A program made the translations under genes and the position numbers. Source: a virus. From it: 37,459 bases of DNA. Under the pieces are notes generated by a model that had not been told where the DNA came from, did not search any database, and saw nothing but the letters and a program-made list of their open reading frames with translations. Position 1 is the first letter of the stretch. Each line of letters opens with the position of its first letter. Location: positions 1 to 37,459 of IMG/VR virus record IMGVR_UViG_3300006224_000021; one strand, written 5' to 3'. This document shows positions 1 through 8,832 of this stretch, piece by piece.

Positions 1-2
1 AC

Positions 3-236
3 GATAAGTATGGTAAGTTATCAAGGCTTTACCAAAGCAACGAATTTAAAAGCCCACAGGAACTTGAAATAGCAGTTGCAAACTGGTATGCAAAGGAAAC
101 ATTATCGGGTAACGTTGTCCCACCCCCTATAACAACAAGCAATGACACTCATACTGAAAAAGAGTATCAAGAGTTGCTTAAACTATATACCGACTCAAAT
201 TCAAAGGTAGAGGCTATAAAGAAGATAATATGTTAG
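3..236 (+). CDS. C-terminal end of a gene cut by the window edge
   Basis: The third forward frame is open from the left edge to a TAG at 234, giving 77 residues that begin DKYGKLSRLYQSNEF and end in a hydrophilic helical tail (EYQELLKLYTDSNSKVEAIKK). No domain is recognised. Its last four codons overlap the ATG of the next gene (ATGTTAG), as in a phage operon. It may be the missing tail of the gene that runs off the right edge at 37459: joining the two ends directly leaves them one base out of frame, and one added base would read SLGLT-DKYGK. That link is an inference. Confidence 0.6.
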   Translation, partial: DKYGKLSRLYQSNEFKSPQELEIAVANWYAKETLSGNVVPPPITTSNDTHTEKEYQELLKLYTDSNSKVEAIKKIIC

Positions 237-349
237 AAAAAATAAATAACATAATAGCGTGGTCATTGGCGGTTATAATAACTATAATCGTTTATCCGTT
301 TATATGGCTACACGACACTTTTTATATAGATTTAATAAAAAGAAGGTAA
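230..349 (+). CDS. Small single-pass membrane protein, 39 aa
   Basis: The ATG overlaps the stop of the preceding gene and the frame ends at TAA 347-349. The product has one strongly hydrophobic segment (roughly residues 8-26, WSLAVIITIIVYPFIWL), a short acidic/aromatic stretch and a basic LIKRR end. Size and layout fit a small phage membrane protein; a holin-like role is possible, but no lysis enzyme lies next to it and nothing shows that function. The ribosome binding site is weak, so translation may be coupled to the upstream gene. Confidence 0.55.
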   Translation: MLEKINNIIAWSLAVIITIIVYPFIWLHDTFYIDLIKRR

Positions 350-355
350 TATATA

Positions 356-874
356 ATGATAAATGAAAAATATTCATATAAAAACTTTTCAAGTAAGTCA
401 TTTATAGACGTATCACCCTTAGAATTTAACGGGAAAGGGGATATTGTAAACTCTGATTTTTCTCAGGAAATATTAGAGAGCGAACCAGTAGAAATGAAAT
501 CAATATTTCCTGCTGGTATTTCTGGTGTTAGATTTATTGGTGGTAATTATGATAACGTAAAAATACCAGAAACCTGCGAACTATTACATAATGACCAACA
601 AGGGACTTTATGTTCAAACAAGTTAATTAAGGAATGTAATGATAGGCATAACTGGGAGTTTGATAAAAATACCAAAAAACCAAAAGAACCGATAGATAAG
701 AATAGGTTCGTTTTGTTTGGAATATCAACAGACCCCAAAGATATTCCCATCAAAAAGCTAACGCATTCAAGGTTAGCACAACGTCAAGAAGATATAGAAA
801 AGTCAAAACCAAATCCACACATTACCACAGACTGGAATAACATAAAAAACATAAAAGAAAAAGGGATAAAATAA
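356..874 (+). CDS. Hypothetical phage protein preceding the tail spike genes, 172 aa
   Basis: The ATG at 356 follows an AGAAGG site at 341. The protein starts with YSYKNFSSKSFIDVSP and has a central ISGVRFIGGNYDNVKIP stretch that reads like a short pentapeptide-repeat or beta-helix turn, then a Cys-containing section and a charged C-terminus with ISTDPKDIPIKKL. From memory this arrangement recurs in small conserved phage proteins beside tail genes, but I know no function. It ends directly before the beta-helix gene at 875 and probably shares its transcript. It could be a tail accessory protein. Confidence 0.7.
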   Translation: MINEKYSYKNFSSKSFIDVSPLEFNGKGDIVNSDFSQEILESEPVEMKSIFPAGISGVRFIGGNYDNVKIPETCELLHNDQQGTLCSNKLIKECNDRHNWEFDKNTKKPKEPIDKNRFVLFGISTDPKDIPIKKLTHSRLAQRQEDIEKSKPNPHITTDWNNIKNIKEKGIK

Positions 875-2188
875 ATGGCACTAACTAAAGGGAATATGGT
901 ATTCCGACCTGGTGGCAGTAATAATAATCCAGGATATTGGAATACTGCGGGAACTGGTACTAATTACTCAAATCAGGACGCCGCACAAATTTCTCTTTCT
1001 GGTAATGTGTCCTCAGATGCGGCAGGAACTACAATTGCTGTTACTGGCAGTTTATTATCATCCGCTATTGTAGGAAATGGATTCCAAGTAACTGGTGCTG
1101 GCACTGGACTTACGCTTGGTACGTATGAAATAAAAACATACGTAGATGCCAATACATTTACCATTGACCGCTCCGCTGGGAGCTCAAAATCAGGTGGTAC
1201 TGGGTATATAGGCGGAGCGAGGGCACTATTCACCAACTCATATCTTTCCAGTGCTGTTGCTGGAATGAACATCTATTCTAAAACTGGCACTTATAACGTA
1301 ACAGAAGCTATAAATTTTACGGCGGCTGGTTCTAATACCGACCCTATAAGATTTATAGGCTTCACAACTACACCAGGCGATGTTTGTAATGGTGATAACC
1401 GACCAGTAATTAATATGGGGGCTTATTCCTTTGCCACATATTCTAATAATTTTATTTATGATGAGAATATGGTATTTACAGGCACTGCCGCTGAAATGCG
1501 GAATGACCAGAGCGGTGCTTTTAACATAATAAACTGTTCATATACAAATACAAGTGTGACTGCCGACAGAAAGGCACTCTATGTATCTGGGGTGTGGGGG
1601 GACGGTGAAGAGATAGAGTGCGTAAGCACTAATGGTTATGGAATGTATATCCCACAAAACGGTTGTGATGTTAAAAGAGCCACCTGTCGCGACTCAAAAT
1701 ATGGTGCTTATGTTGGTGGAAATTATTTTGTTAATTTTAACAATTGTGTATTTGATACCTGTTCAACCGCTGGTATTTATAGCGATGGGTTCTATGTAAA
1801 ATTGGCAAATAATACTTTCTATAATTGCGGGGATGGTTTTTATAATTCAAGTACTAATGGACAGGGTATCGGTTTTGTAGGAAATATTTTTGCTAATTGC
1901 ACTGATGGGATACATTTTTCTAATAATACCTATATCCGTTCACATATCCAAAGAGATAATAATTTTTATGGTAATACAAACGACGTTACTAACTACACTA
2001 AAGAGCCAACAGCACTTGCTCTTGACCCGCAATTTGTAGATGCGGCTGGTGGTGATTTTAGGGTTGGGGAGAATATGGTGCTCACCAAAAAAACACCAAA
2101 TGGTGTGGATTATAGCTATACGTTAGGAGCTATACCATATTATGCTACGGCTGGTGGTGGAACTATAAGTTATGGGAGGGTATCTTAA
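875..2188 (+). CDS. Right-handed beta-helix tail spike/fibre protein, 437 aa
   Basis: The middle and C-terminal parts are rich in short N/T/G/C-containing beta rungs (FNIINCSYTNTSV, FVNFNNCVFDTCSTAGIYS, VKLANNTFYNCGDGF, IGFVGNIFANCTDGI), the pattern of the pectin-lyase-like right-handed beta-helix found in phage tail spikes and receptor-binding proteins. Residues about 40-130 form a Gly/Thr/Ser-rich N-terminal module, and the end (LDPQFVDAAGGDFRV) is the usual helix terminator of such proteins. I see no catalytic motif, so depolymerase activity is unproven. An AAAGGGA site precedes the ATG; the stop overlaps the next start by one base. It lies on the strand opposite the main late operon. Confidence 0.8.
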   Translation: MALTKGNMVFRPGGSNNNPGYWNTAGTGTNYSNQDAAQISLSGNVSSDAAGTTIAVTGSLLSSAIVGNGFQVTGAGTGLTLGTYEIKTYVDANTFTIDRSAGSSKSGGTGYIGGARALFTNSYLSSAVAGMNIYSKTGTYNVTEAINFTAAGSNTDPIRFIGFTTTPGDVCNGDNRPVINMGAYSFATYSNNFIYDENMVFTGTAAEMRNDQSGAFNIINCSYTNTSVTADRKALYVSGVWGDGEEIECVSTNGYGMYIPQNGCDVKRATCRDSKYGAYVGGNYFVNFNNCVFDTCSTAGIYSDGFYVKLANNTFYNCGDGFYNSSTNGQGIGFVGNIFANCTDGIHFSNNTYIRSHIQRDNNFYGNTNDVTNYTKEPTALALDPQFVDAAGGDFRVGENMVLTKKTPNGVDYSYTLGAIPYYATAGGGTISYGRVS

Positions 2189-4026
2189 TGACTAATTATT
2201 TTGGTGCACTTCTAAAAAATAAAATAGATGCAACAGTCGCACCATCTAAAACAAATGATGCTTCCGAAGGGTATGGATATGGGTCTGGATGGATAATCCC
2301 GAGTCAGAATAAAGCTTTTTTTTGTTCTGACCCTACAATTGATAATGCTGTTTGGAAACTAATCTTGTCAAACGGGCTTGTGATAAACAAAACAGGTTCT
2401 ACTCTTACAAAAGGAAGTGTAGTATATATAAATGGAGCTCAAGGTAACCGTCCAAAAGCTGTATTGGCGAGGGCTGATTCCGAAAGTACAAGTTCTAATA
2501 CTATTGGCTTAATATTAGAAGATATCTTAAATAACAACGAAGGGTATGTTGTTACAATCGGAACTATTATTGGTGTAAATACAAGTGGGATGGCAGAAGG
2601 AAGCCTTTTATGGTTATCTCCGTCAATAAATGGTAGATATACAACCACAAAACCAACAACTCCAAACCACTCTGTATATTTAGGAACTGTATTATATGAA
2701 CACGTATCAAATGGTATAATATGTGTTCATATAAATAATGGATTTGAATTATCAGAATTACACGACGTATTAATAACATTACCACAAAACGGTGAAGCTA
2801 TTGTTTATGATTCAATAAATGGGTATTGGAAAAATGCGGCGGCGTCTATAACGTCCGGTACTGCAAGAGATTATTATCTTGACGACACTATTATCACCGA
2901 TACTGGAGTTGATAATAATAATGAAATAGTAACCTTAAGTAAGGTCCCTGCAGGCGGGACTACCATAACAGACACTATAATAGTTAATAATAACACTGTA
3001 TTAAAAGAAGCATATCTTGATGATGCATTAGGCGGCACTCAAATAGAAGGTGGTCTTTGGGAGTTTGCATTTTATGCAGGAGTGAGCAACGCTTCTAACA
3101 CAACAGAAATTCTTCTAAATATTGGACGTGCAAGAGTAGAAACAGTAACAGTAACAATTACGGGTACTGGCACGTCAAGGACTGCAACCGCAAGCGGTGG
3201 TACACCATTCGCTACCTCAAAAATTGATATTGGTGGCACAATAGATAGTGATAGCTATCTACAAACTCCAAAAGGTCTATATAGAATTACAGCCCGCACA
3301 AGCGATACAGTTGTTACTATAACAACACCAACTACATACACAAACGAAAGTTCCGTTGCGTTATCTGTGTGGAAACGTTTATTCCAGCAGACCAGCGGTG
3401 ATATAAATACCACCACTATAACACTCATTCAAGGAATAAATAGTATACAGCCTGCTTATTCTATAGAGTCTACAGATAAATTGTTTTTAATGGTATTTGG
3501 GAAAACTACCAGAGCATCTGATACTACTATCAGTTTTACTCATAATGGAACTACTCAATATAGTAGGTTTAAATCTCCATTATTAGATCGCCATAATGGT
3601 TTATCAGGATTAAACGAAGGCGATTATAAACATCTGACTGCTAATGAAAAATTATCATCTGATGCTTCTGTTAAAGGGAGTATCCAATTTATTATAGATG
3701 GTCAAGGAAGTCCTATAACAGCAGGAGTGATGAATGCAGTAGCAAGGGCGTTTAGGGCTGGAACGATTACAAGTTCTTGGATAGTTTCAAGAGTAGGTGG
3801 AGTAGATACTGCCAAATCAATATCCTGCGATATTTATAAAAATGGAAGTAAAATTTCAGCTTCCGCTCCAGTCGCATTATCTGCGGCGAGCGAAGCATTA
3901 GATACAACATTGACAGGTTGGACAACATCAATTTCTGCTACCGATGAGTTTACTGTTGAGGTAACAGGTACACCAACAGCAGAATATGTTGCAATAGAGT
4001 TACGTTATAATGTAACAGGAGTGTAA
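2188..4026 (+). CDS. Tail fibre protein, 612 aa
   Basis: The start overlaps the preceding stop (TAATG) after a GGGAGGG site. Residues about 60-200 form a module common in phage fibre and neck proteins: KGSVVYINGAQGNRP, then a segment setting values over time-like strands (TIGLILEDI, GSLLWLSP, YLGTVLYEH), ending IICVHINNGFELSELHDV. Later comes a typical fibre signature near residues 470-490 (RHNGLSGLNEGDYKHLTANEK) and a C-terminal beta-rich domain. The role is most likely structural attachment at the virion tip; receptor specificity cannot be read from the sequence. It sits between a spike and an Ig-like fibre protein on the same strand. Confidence 0.75.
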   Translation: MTNYFGALLKNKIDATVAPSKTNDASEGYGYGSGWIIPSQNKAFFCSDPTIDNAVWKLILSNGLVINKTGSTLTKGSVVYINGAQGNRPKAVLARADSESTSSNTIGLILEDILNNNEGYVVTIGTIIGVNTSGMAEGSLLWLSPSINGRYTTTKPTTPNHSVYLGTVLYEHVSNGIICVHINNGFELSELHDVLITLPQNGEAIVYDSINGYWKNAAASITSGTARDYYLDDTIITDTGVDNNNEIVTLSKVPAGGTTITDTIIVNNNTVLKEAYLDDALGGTQIEGGLWEFAFYAGVSNASNTTEILLNIGRARVETVTVTITGTGTSRTATASGGTPFATSKIDIGGTIDSDSYLQTPKGLYRITARTSDTVVTITTPTTYTNESSVALSVWKRLFQQTSGDINTTTITLIQGINSIQPAYSIESTDKLFLMVFGKTTRASDTTISFTHNGTTQYSRFKSPLLDRHNGLSGLNEGDYKHLTANEKLSSDASVKGSIQFIIDGQGSPITAGVMNAVARAFRAGTITSSWIVSRVGGVDTAKSISCDIYKNGSKISASAPVALSAASEALDTTLTGWTTSISATDEFTVEVTGTPTAEYVAIELRYNVTGV

Positions 4027-4031
4027 ATAAA

Positions 4032-4931
4032 ATGATAAAAATAGGGAATACTGAAAGAATATATTTCAATGATGCAAGTGGAATAGGTGGGATAACAGCA
4101 ATGACAGCGACTTCTGTTAATGCCTCAGGTGCTGCATCTGGGGATACAGATGGTACATTAGTAGAGGAAACGACTGGTAAGGTTTTTTACCTACCTATAA
4201 CCGCTGTTGTAGCAGGAAACAAAGAAGTAATTTTCAGTTTTACTGATGTTTATGGTAGGACCACAAAACATAGAGTTGGATACACGGTATCAGCAAGGTT
4301 AGTTGACGATATAAGTGTTGGCACTGGTACTGGTGCGTATACTGTGGTATTACACCTACATGATGCAGATGATAATGCTGTGGCTGGTGCTACACTATCA
4401 GTACATAACTTTGCTAATGATGATGGGGCATTGTTGGGTAGTGGAGTTACTAATGCAAGTGGTAACCTGACATTAAACCTTGACGCTTCTCCAACCGCAG
4501 AGCCGTATACGGTAAGAGGAATTAAGAGCGGATATGTAATTGCTAATCAAAACATTACGGTAACTGCGAGTGCTACGTTTATTATTGAGAGCACCGCTTT
4601 AGTGATTACACCACCCGCAAATCCATCATTATGTCGTCTTGCTTTATATCCAATAACGCTTGGTGGTGCTGACATTAATTCTCTTATCATCAGTATTACA
4701 ACGACCGATAATTTAACTGAGGCAACAGATGATTCTGGAATATTAATAAATCATTTAGAAGGTGAATTTATTCAAGACATTTCAGATCCGTCAATGTATT
4801 ATTTTGATGCGATTAGAAAAGCCGATGTAACGATTTCTTGTGATAATTTGTTTGATACAGACAAGTATATAACAGTACCAGATGAAAGCACAAAGATTTT
4901 AACTAAAGACTTTTTAAATAATGTAGTATAA
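4032..4931 (+). CDS. Beta-rich fibre-associated protein with carboxypeptidase-regulatory-like domain, 299 aa
   Basis: An AGGAGTG site overlaps the previous stop region. Residues about 95-180 look like a carboxypeptidase-regulatory/transthyretin-like fold: VVLHLHDADDNAVAGATLSVH, GVTNASGNLTLNL, YTVRGIKSGYVIANQNITV. This is a known add-on in phage tail proteins and surface-binding proteins. The N-terminal third has short Thr/Ser/Ala beta strands; the C-terminus has ITTTDNLTEATDDSGILI and ends in a charged tail. It is probably the last gene of the forward fibre cluster. I infer surface recognition or fibre accessory work; no enzymatic motif is visible. Confidence 0.7.
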   Translation: MIKIGNTERIYFNDASGIGGITAMTATSVNASGAASGDTDGTLVEETTGKVFYLPITAVVAGNKEVIFSFTDVYGRTTKHRVGYTVSARLVDDISVGTGTGAYTVVLHLHDADDNAVAGATLSVHNFANDDGALLGSGVTNASGNLTLNLDASPTAEPYTVRGIKSGYVIANQNITVTASATFIIESTALVITPPANPSLCRLALYPITLGGADINSLIISITTTDNLTEATDDSGILINHLEGEFIQDISDPSMYYFDAIRKADVTISCDNLFDTDKYITVPDESTKILTKDFLNNVV

Positions 4932-5068
4932 TGGCTTATTAGAGCCTTATACGGCCACGAGCCACTGTAATGCGTTTTAAGGCTATAAAATTCAAAAGGC
5001 AACATATTATATTAACCTTTTACGTAAAAAAACATCTAATAATAGAATTAATAAGTATATGAGGAACA

Positions 5069-5176
5069 ATGGATAAAACTGTATACGATTTATCATTTGA
5101 CAACAATAGAAAATCAAAAGAAATAAATATAATCCCAGATATTAGAGAACAGGTGGAGAAGAGTGTAAAAACTTAG
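5069..5176 (+). CDS. Small hypothetical protein, 35 aa
   Basis: A short frame (MDKTVYDLSFDNNRKSKEINI..., ending EKSVKT) begins five bases after a good GAGGA site and ends just before the converging late operon. The residues are strongly polar, with no domain recognised. The clear ribosome binding site is the main argument that it is real. The 137 bases before it (4932-5068) hold no gene; they contain several short GGCT/AGCC and AAAAGG/CCTTTT inverted repeats that could end transcription of the forward fibre genes. Confidence 0.4.
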   Translation: MDKTVYDLSFDNNRKSKEINIIPDIREQVEKSVKT

Positions 5177-5177
5177 A

Positions 5178-5198
5178 GTATTAAATAAACTTTAATAC
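5178..5198. terminator. AT-rich hairpin between converging genes
   Basis: A perfect 8-bp inverted repeat, GTATTAAA-TAAAC-TTTAATAC, lies where the forward fibre cluster (stop at 5176) meets the end of the reverse late operon (stop codon at 5192-5194). The position suggests a shared, bidirectional transcription end. The stem is AT-rich and no long U tract follows on either strand, so as an intrinsic terminator it would be weak. Confidence 0.35.
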
Positions 5199-5701
5199 GC
5201 TAACTGCATTGCCCAGTTTATTGTCAGCGTTCCACCTGCTGGTATTGATATTGCTGGTGTGAACGACTGGTATGCTATTAAATACTGTTCTGTTGCGTCG
5301 GCTATTAGTCCGACTTCGCTTATTCCACTTTGACCGCTTGCAAACGTCCAAGTATGTGTAGCTTTCATTTTTGGGGACAGTTCCCAGTTCGTTTCATCTA
5401 CGAAATCAAATCCGTCAAAAAGATGTAATGTATTCGTTATCGGAGTTCCTAAATGATTATCTGTTGGAGTTCCAGTTCCAAGTTGCATCATATCTATATT
5501 TACAGTTTCATCATAATAACTACTCGCCTTCCCAAATATTTTTATAAGCATCCATACTAATCCATTATTTTTTGTTAAAGGGTCGCCTTTAGTTATTGTG
5601 TTCTTGCCAACGTTATAAGAGATTTGCCTACCGTTTTTATCTTTTACGATAGCTTCTACTTTAGTGATAATTCCTGTTTTTGATAATATATCGGTTTTCA
5701 T
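5192..5701 (-). CDS. Small tail fibre/tip protein, 169 aa
   Basis: Last gene of the reverse late operon, starting after a GGAG site. The C-terminal half has the signature of many phage fibre-tip proteins: LGTGTPTDNHLGTPITN followed by ATHTWTFASGQSGISEVGLI, then YQSFTPAISIPAGGTLTINW. In that family a short beta domain with SG-x-EVGL and a final P-A-G-x-T-L-x-x-x-W strand is frequent in receptor-binding or fibre-cap proteins. The N-terminus (KTGIITKVEAIVKDKNGRQIS) is probably the attachment part. No enzyme motif is visible. It follows the large beta-helix gene, so these two may form the distal adhesin pair of the reverse operon. Confidence 0.7.
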   Translation of the reverse strand: MKTDILSKTGIITKVEAIVKDKNGRQISYNVGKNTITKGDPLTKNNGLVWMLIKIFGKASSYYDETVNIDMMQLGTGTPTDNHLGTPITNTLHLFDGFDFVDETNWELSPKMKATHTWTFASGQSGISEVGLIADATEQYLIAYQSFTPAISIPAGGTLTINWAMQLAY

Positions 5702-5714
5702 TTTATTAGCTCCT

Positions 5715-8282
5715 TTACCAATTGTGATTTATTACGCCTACACCACCAGTAGTGGTGGTATAAGCTCTTTGTTGTATATGGCCATAAGCTAAGTCGCCGT
5801 TTGCATCACAATTAACGTGATATTCCTGCCTTGTCATTATGTAACGAGCATATCCATCAAACGCATACGGACTTGTTTTTATTTTAAAGGTATGTAATGT
5901 TCCGCACCCATAAGGGTTCTCAAGTTGGAATGTAAAGTCGTTGATTCCTATTGATTGATAGTCGCCGCAATAATCGCCCCACGCAACATTTTCAGTTGAC
6001 GGAAATTTAAATACAACGGAAGCGTGGCTTGAATGGTATTCACATATCTCATTAATCAGTGGACTGAACTTAATGTAATGACCTTTACCTGTTGTAAAGA
6101 CTGGATTAGTAAGTGTTGCATCGCCGCTATCGTATGCGATAGTTGTACTATCGCTAAAGCAGTGTGCACTATTGTAATTCCAATTCCCAAAGTTAGAGAA
6201 TATGCACGCATATAGCATAAAATCTGAATACGTTTCATTAAGTGCGTAACTGTCAAATCCTTCGGAGTAGTATAATTTTCTATCCTTCCATACAGTGTAG
6301 CAATCACTAAATATCGGTGTACCGTCTATATGTCTTGTAACACCTAATAGGTTTTCAGCCTTTACCATTGGATTATAAACGAACCGTCTGCTATCACTTG
6401 ACCAGTTCACGCCATCTGGTCTTACGTACTTATCCGTACCTGTATGGTATGTTTGTGCATAGTAATTTGAGTGGTTTGCGTACTCACCATTAACTACACG
6501 TGGGTTATCAGCACAATAGTACATTGATTTAGCAAAGTCGTTAAAGAAATATTCCTTACTAACTGTTACAAGCTCACTCCACTCACCTGTAATGAAATTC
6601 TTTGCACGTACCTTAAGTGTTATACTTGCCTTCTGGTCATTCACACCATCGGCTGTAACGGTTTCATAAGTATAACTTTCACCCCACTCAAGACCACCAG
6701 TACATTCCTTCCAGGCATCAATAAACGATGTACCTGTGCTTGAAACCGCTGGATATGTAGCATTAATCGCCCACCATCCGACATCGTTATAGTTAGTAGT
6801 GCCATCATCAACTGCAATATAAAGCTTGTGCTGGTCTCCACCTGGATTATCAAATGACAAGTCAAGCGAAGCACCGTTATAAGTAGCATAAGTTGGCTTC
6901 TTACTTATAGTATTCTTATCATAATAAGACAGCGTACCATCAATATCAGTAAAGAAGATACCACCTAAGAACATATTAACTGTAAGGTTCATATCAATGA
7001 CAGGATTCACCTCATCTAAAGCCTCAAATGGATGCACAGTGTCCGTAACTGATATTCCAACGTTAATATCTAAAGGGTCGGTTACAGTAACTAAATCTGA
7101 TGTATCCCTTATCGCATTATAGTACGGGTCTTGGAATGTACCGATGTCGGTACTGTCAGTAGCCACACCAATGCAAGGCGACGTATCCGCAACGTACATA
7201 TTAGTGGTATCAAACAGCGGATTAGTGGTAATGCAACTGTTTTGCACTATTGTTGGTACAGTGCCGCCGTGCTGTGTTGTCATACCATAAAAACTGCAAT
7301 TGTTTTCTGTAACTGTACCTGTTGAGCCTGTCGGGAAGTTAATTGCATAAGTGCCACCATCGTTATAGAAAATGCAGTCATTAATAGTAACAGTACCTGT
7401 TGATTTAAGCTCTAACACATAGGTTTTAGCAGTAGTTGCAAAGAAAACGCAATGATTAAATGTAATAGGAGTCCCGTTTTGGATTCGCCACCCATCACCG
7501 CTATTAAATGTGCAGTAATTAAAGGTTGCGTTAGTAACAAAGAACAAGCATTTCTGACCTGATACAAAGCTGATATTCTCAATAGTAACGTAGTCTGCAC
7601 CAGTGCTAATAAGAGCGTTTGCCCCAGTATTAAAAATAACCTTACCACGTTGATGCCCTCTAATAGTTACATTGGCAGTCGTTAATGTTACAGACCCACC
7701 AGTATAACTACCGTTTTGGAAGTAAGCATTACCGCTACCGTTAGTGTTAATCACACCGATAATCTTATCCCACGTCTGATAAGGGTTTGCAAAAGTGCCG
7801 TCACCAGTTGTGTCGTTACCATTAACGCTGTCGCAAAACAGCCATACGGAGTCGGCAACAGCAAGGATAGCGGTACGGACATCATTAATCAAGGATACTG
7901 TCCTTTTGGTGTAATCGGTTTGATTTATTACAGCATCGGCATTATCATACAAACCTTTAAGATTAGCAGTCGCAACCGTCCAGGTTGGTGATCCAAGTCC
8001 TTGCTTTGTATAGAGTTCTTCGCAGGCAGTACGCAAATCTGTTATGTAAGATAACCATATCCTATAACCAGACAGACTTGTAGAACTCCCCTTCGTCCAA
8101 TTAAAATGGTAAGAAGTCCAATTAGTACCAGTTATCTGCGTTAATTCCCCCAAATAATCAATATCTTGACGTAATTCAAGGATAATGTTTGCTGTAAAGC
8201 TGGTATGTGTTGCGATATTAGCTGTAATTACAGCATCAGAACTGTTATATAGGGGAACTATATTGTTATATGAAAATGGCAT
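5715..8282 (-). CDS. Beta-helix tail spike protein, 855 aa
   Basis: Residues 1-145 form a helical attachment region. From about residue 150 comes a typical pectin-lyase-fold entry (CDSVNGNDTTGDGTFANPYQTW) followed by regular rungs: VTLTTANVTIRGHQ, ADYVTIENISFVSGQ, NATFNYCTFNSGDGW, PITFNHCVFF, TVTINDCIFYN. The rungs end near residue 400 (SPCIGVATDSTDIGTFQDP). The C-terminal half is a separate beta/aromatic-rich domain with many Tyr, Trp, Cys and His residues (AHCFSDSTTIAYDSG, CEYHSSHASVVF). This layout fits a receptor-binding tail spike; glycan cleavage is possible, but no catalytic residues can be assigned. Its start has only a weak ribosome binding site, so translational coupling is likely. 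Confidence 0.8.
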   Translation of the reverse strand: MPFSYNNIVPLYNSSDAVITANIATHTSFTANIILELRQDIDYLGELTQITGTNWTSYHFNWTKGSSTSLSGYRIWLSYITDLRTACEELYTKQGLGSPTWTVATANLKGLYDNADAVINQTDYTKRTVSLINDVRTAILAVADSVWLFCDSVNGNDTTGDGTFANPYQTWDKIIGVINTNGSGNAYFQNGSYTGGSVTLTTANVTIRGHQRGKVIFNTGANALISTGADYVTIENISFVSGQKCLFFVTNATFNYCTFNSGDGWRIQNGTPITFNHCVFFATTAKTYVLELKSTGTVTINDCIFYNDGGTYAINFPTGSTGTVTENNCSFYGMTTQHGGTVPTIVQNSCITTNPLFDTTNMYVADTSPCIGVATDSTDIGTFQDPYYNAIRDTSDLVTVTDPLDINVGISVTDTVHPFEALDEVNPVIDMNLTVNMFLGGIFFTDIDGTLSYYDKNTISKKPTYATYNGASLDLSFDNPGGDQHKLYIAVDDGTTNYNDVGWWAINATYPAVSSTGTSFIDAWKECTGGLEWGESYTYETVTADGVNDQKASITLKVRAKNFITGEWSELVTVSKEYFFNDFAKSMYYCADNPRVVNGEYANHSNYYAQTYHTGTDKYVRPDGVNWSSDSRRFVYNPMVKAENLLGVTRHIDGTPIFSDCYTVWKDRKLYYSEGFDSYALNETYSDFMLYACIFSNFGNWNYNSAHCFSDSTTIAYDSGDATLTNPVFTTGKGHYIKFSPLINEICEYHSSHASVVFKFPSTENVAWGDYCGDYQSIGINDFTFQLENPYGCGTLHTFKIKTSPYAFDGYARYIMTRQEYHVNCDANGDLAYGHIQQRAYTTTTGGVGVINHNW

Positions 8283-8287
8283 ATTTA

Positions 8288-8782
8288 TTATTCTGCGCCA
8301 TATTGTAATAATATCTGAATAATTTCTTTTACATCTTGATTTTGCGTGTTTTGCTTTGCAAAATCTAATGCTGTCATTCCGTGTTTTGTCTTTATGTTAG
8401 GGTCTGCACCGTGTTCTAATAGTTTTCTAACATAATAAACGTTCTGATTAGACGCCGATATAGTTAGTGCAGTAGCACCAAAATTAAACGTTTGGTTCAC
8501 GTCTATTTTTGTGTTTTCAAGTAAATAAATTAAAGATTCTGTCTTATCATCTTTAACTGCTAAAAGTAATGGGTTTATCCACTGTGGTACAGACCTGCAC
8601 TCGTTTAAAAAGTCATCAAAATTATCAATTTTATGTAAATATATCTCTTCTATTGCTTCTATGTGCTGATTTAAAACAGCGTCATTAAATTCTCTACAAA
8701 GCGAAAAATCAGTAGCTAAACATAAAGAAGACCATATTGTTGACGTCAACAAAAAGGTAAATAAAATTATATTTTTTTTCAT
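8288..8782 (-). CDS. Secreted ankyrin-repeat protein, 164 aa
   Basis: The ATG at 8782 was chosen over one 33 bases upstream because an AGAGGG site precedes it and it begins a clear Sec signal peptide (KK, hydrophobic core IILFTFLLTSTIW, likely cleavage after CLA). The mature part has ankyrin-type units: WINPLLLAVKDDKTESLIYLLEN, then GATALTISASNQNVYYVRKLLEHGADPN and GMTALDFAKQ...IIQILLQYGAE. Ankyrin repeats bind other proteins. An exported one is unusual inside a tail operon; it may be a moron acting in the host envelope (for instance on competing phages or host enzymes) or a tail-bound accessory. Spacing to neighbours (51 bases upstream, 5 downstream) leaves it in the late transcript. Confidence 0.8.
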   Translation of the reverse strand: MKKNIILFTFLLTSTIWSSLCLATDFSLCREFNDAVLNQHIEAIEEIYLHKIDNFDDFLNECRSVPQWINPLLLAVKDDKTESLIYLLENTKIDVNQTFNFGATALTISASNQNVYYVRKLLEHGADPNIKTKHGMTALDFAKQNTQNQDVKEIIQILLQYGAE

Positions 8783-8832
8783 TTTAGTGCCCTCTAATAT
8801 ATTAGTATACCTCAAAAAATTAAAAAGTCAAA

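Noticed and set aside
973-1272. Reverse-strand frame of 99 residues inside the spike gene
   Set aside because: Shadow of the Gly/Thr/Ala-rich beta-helix coding sequence; no ribosome site and no domain.
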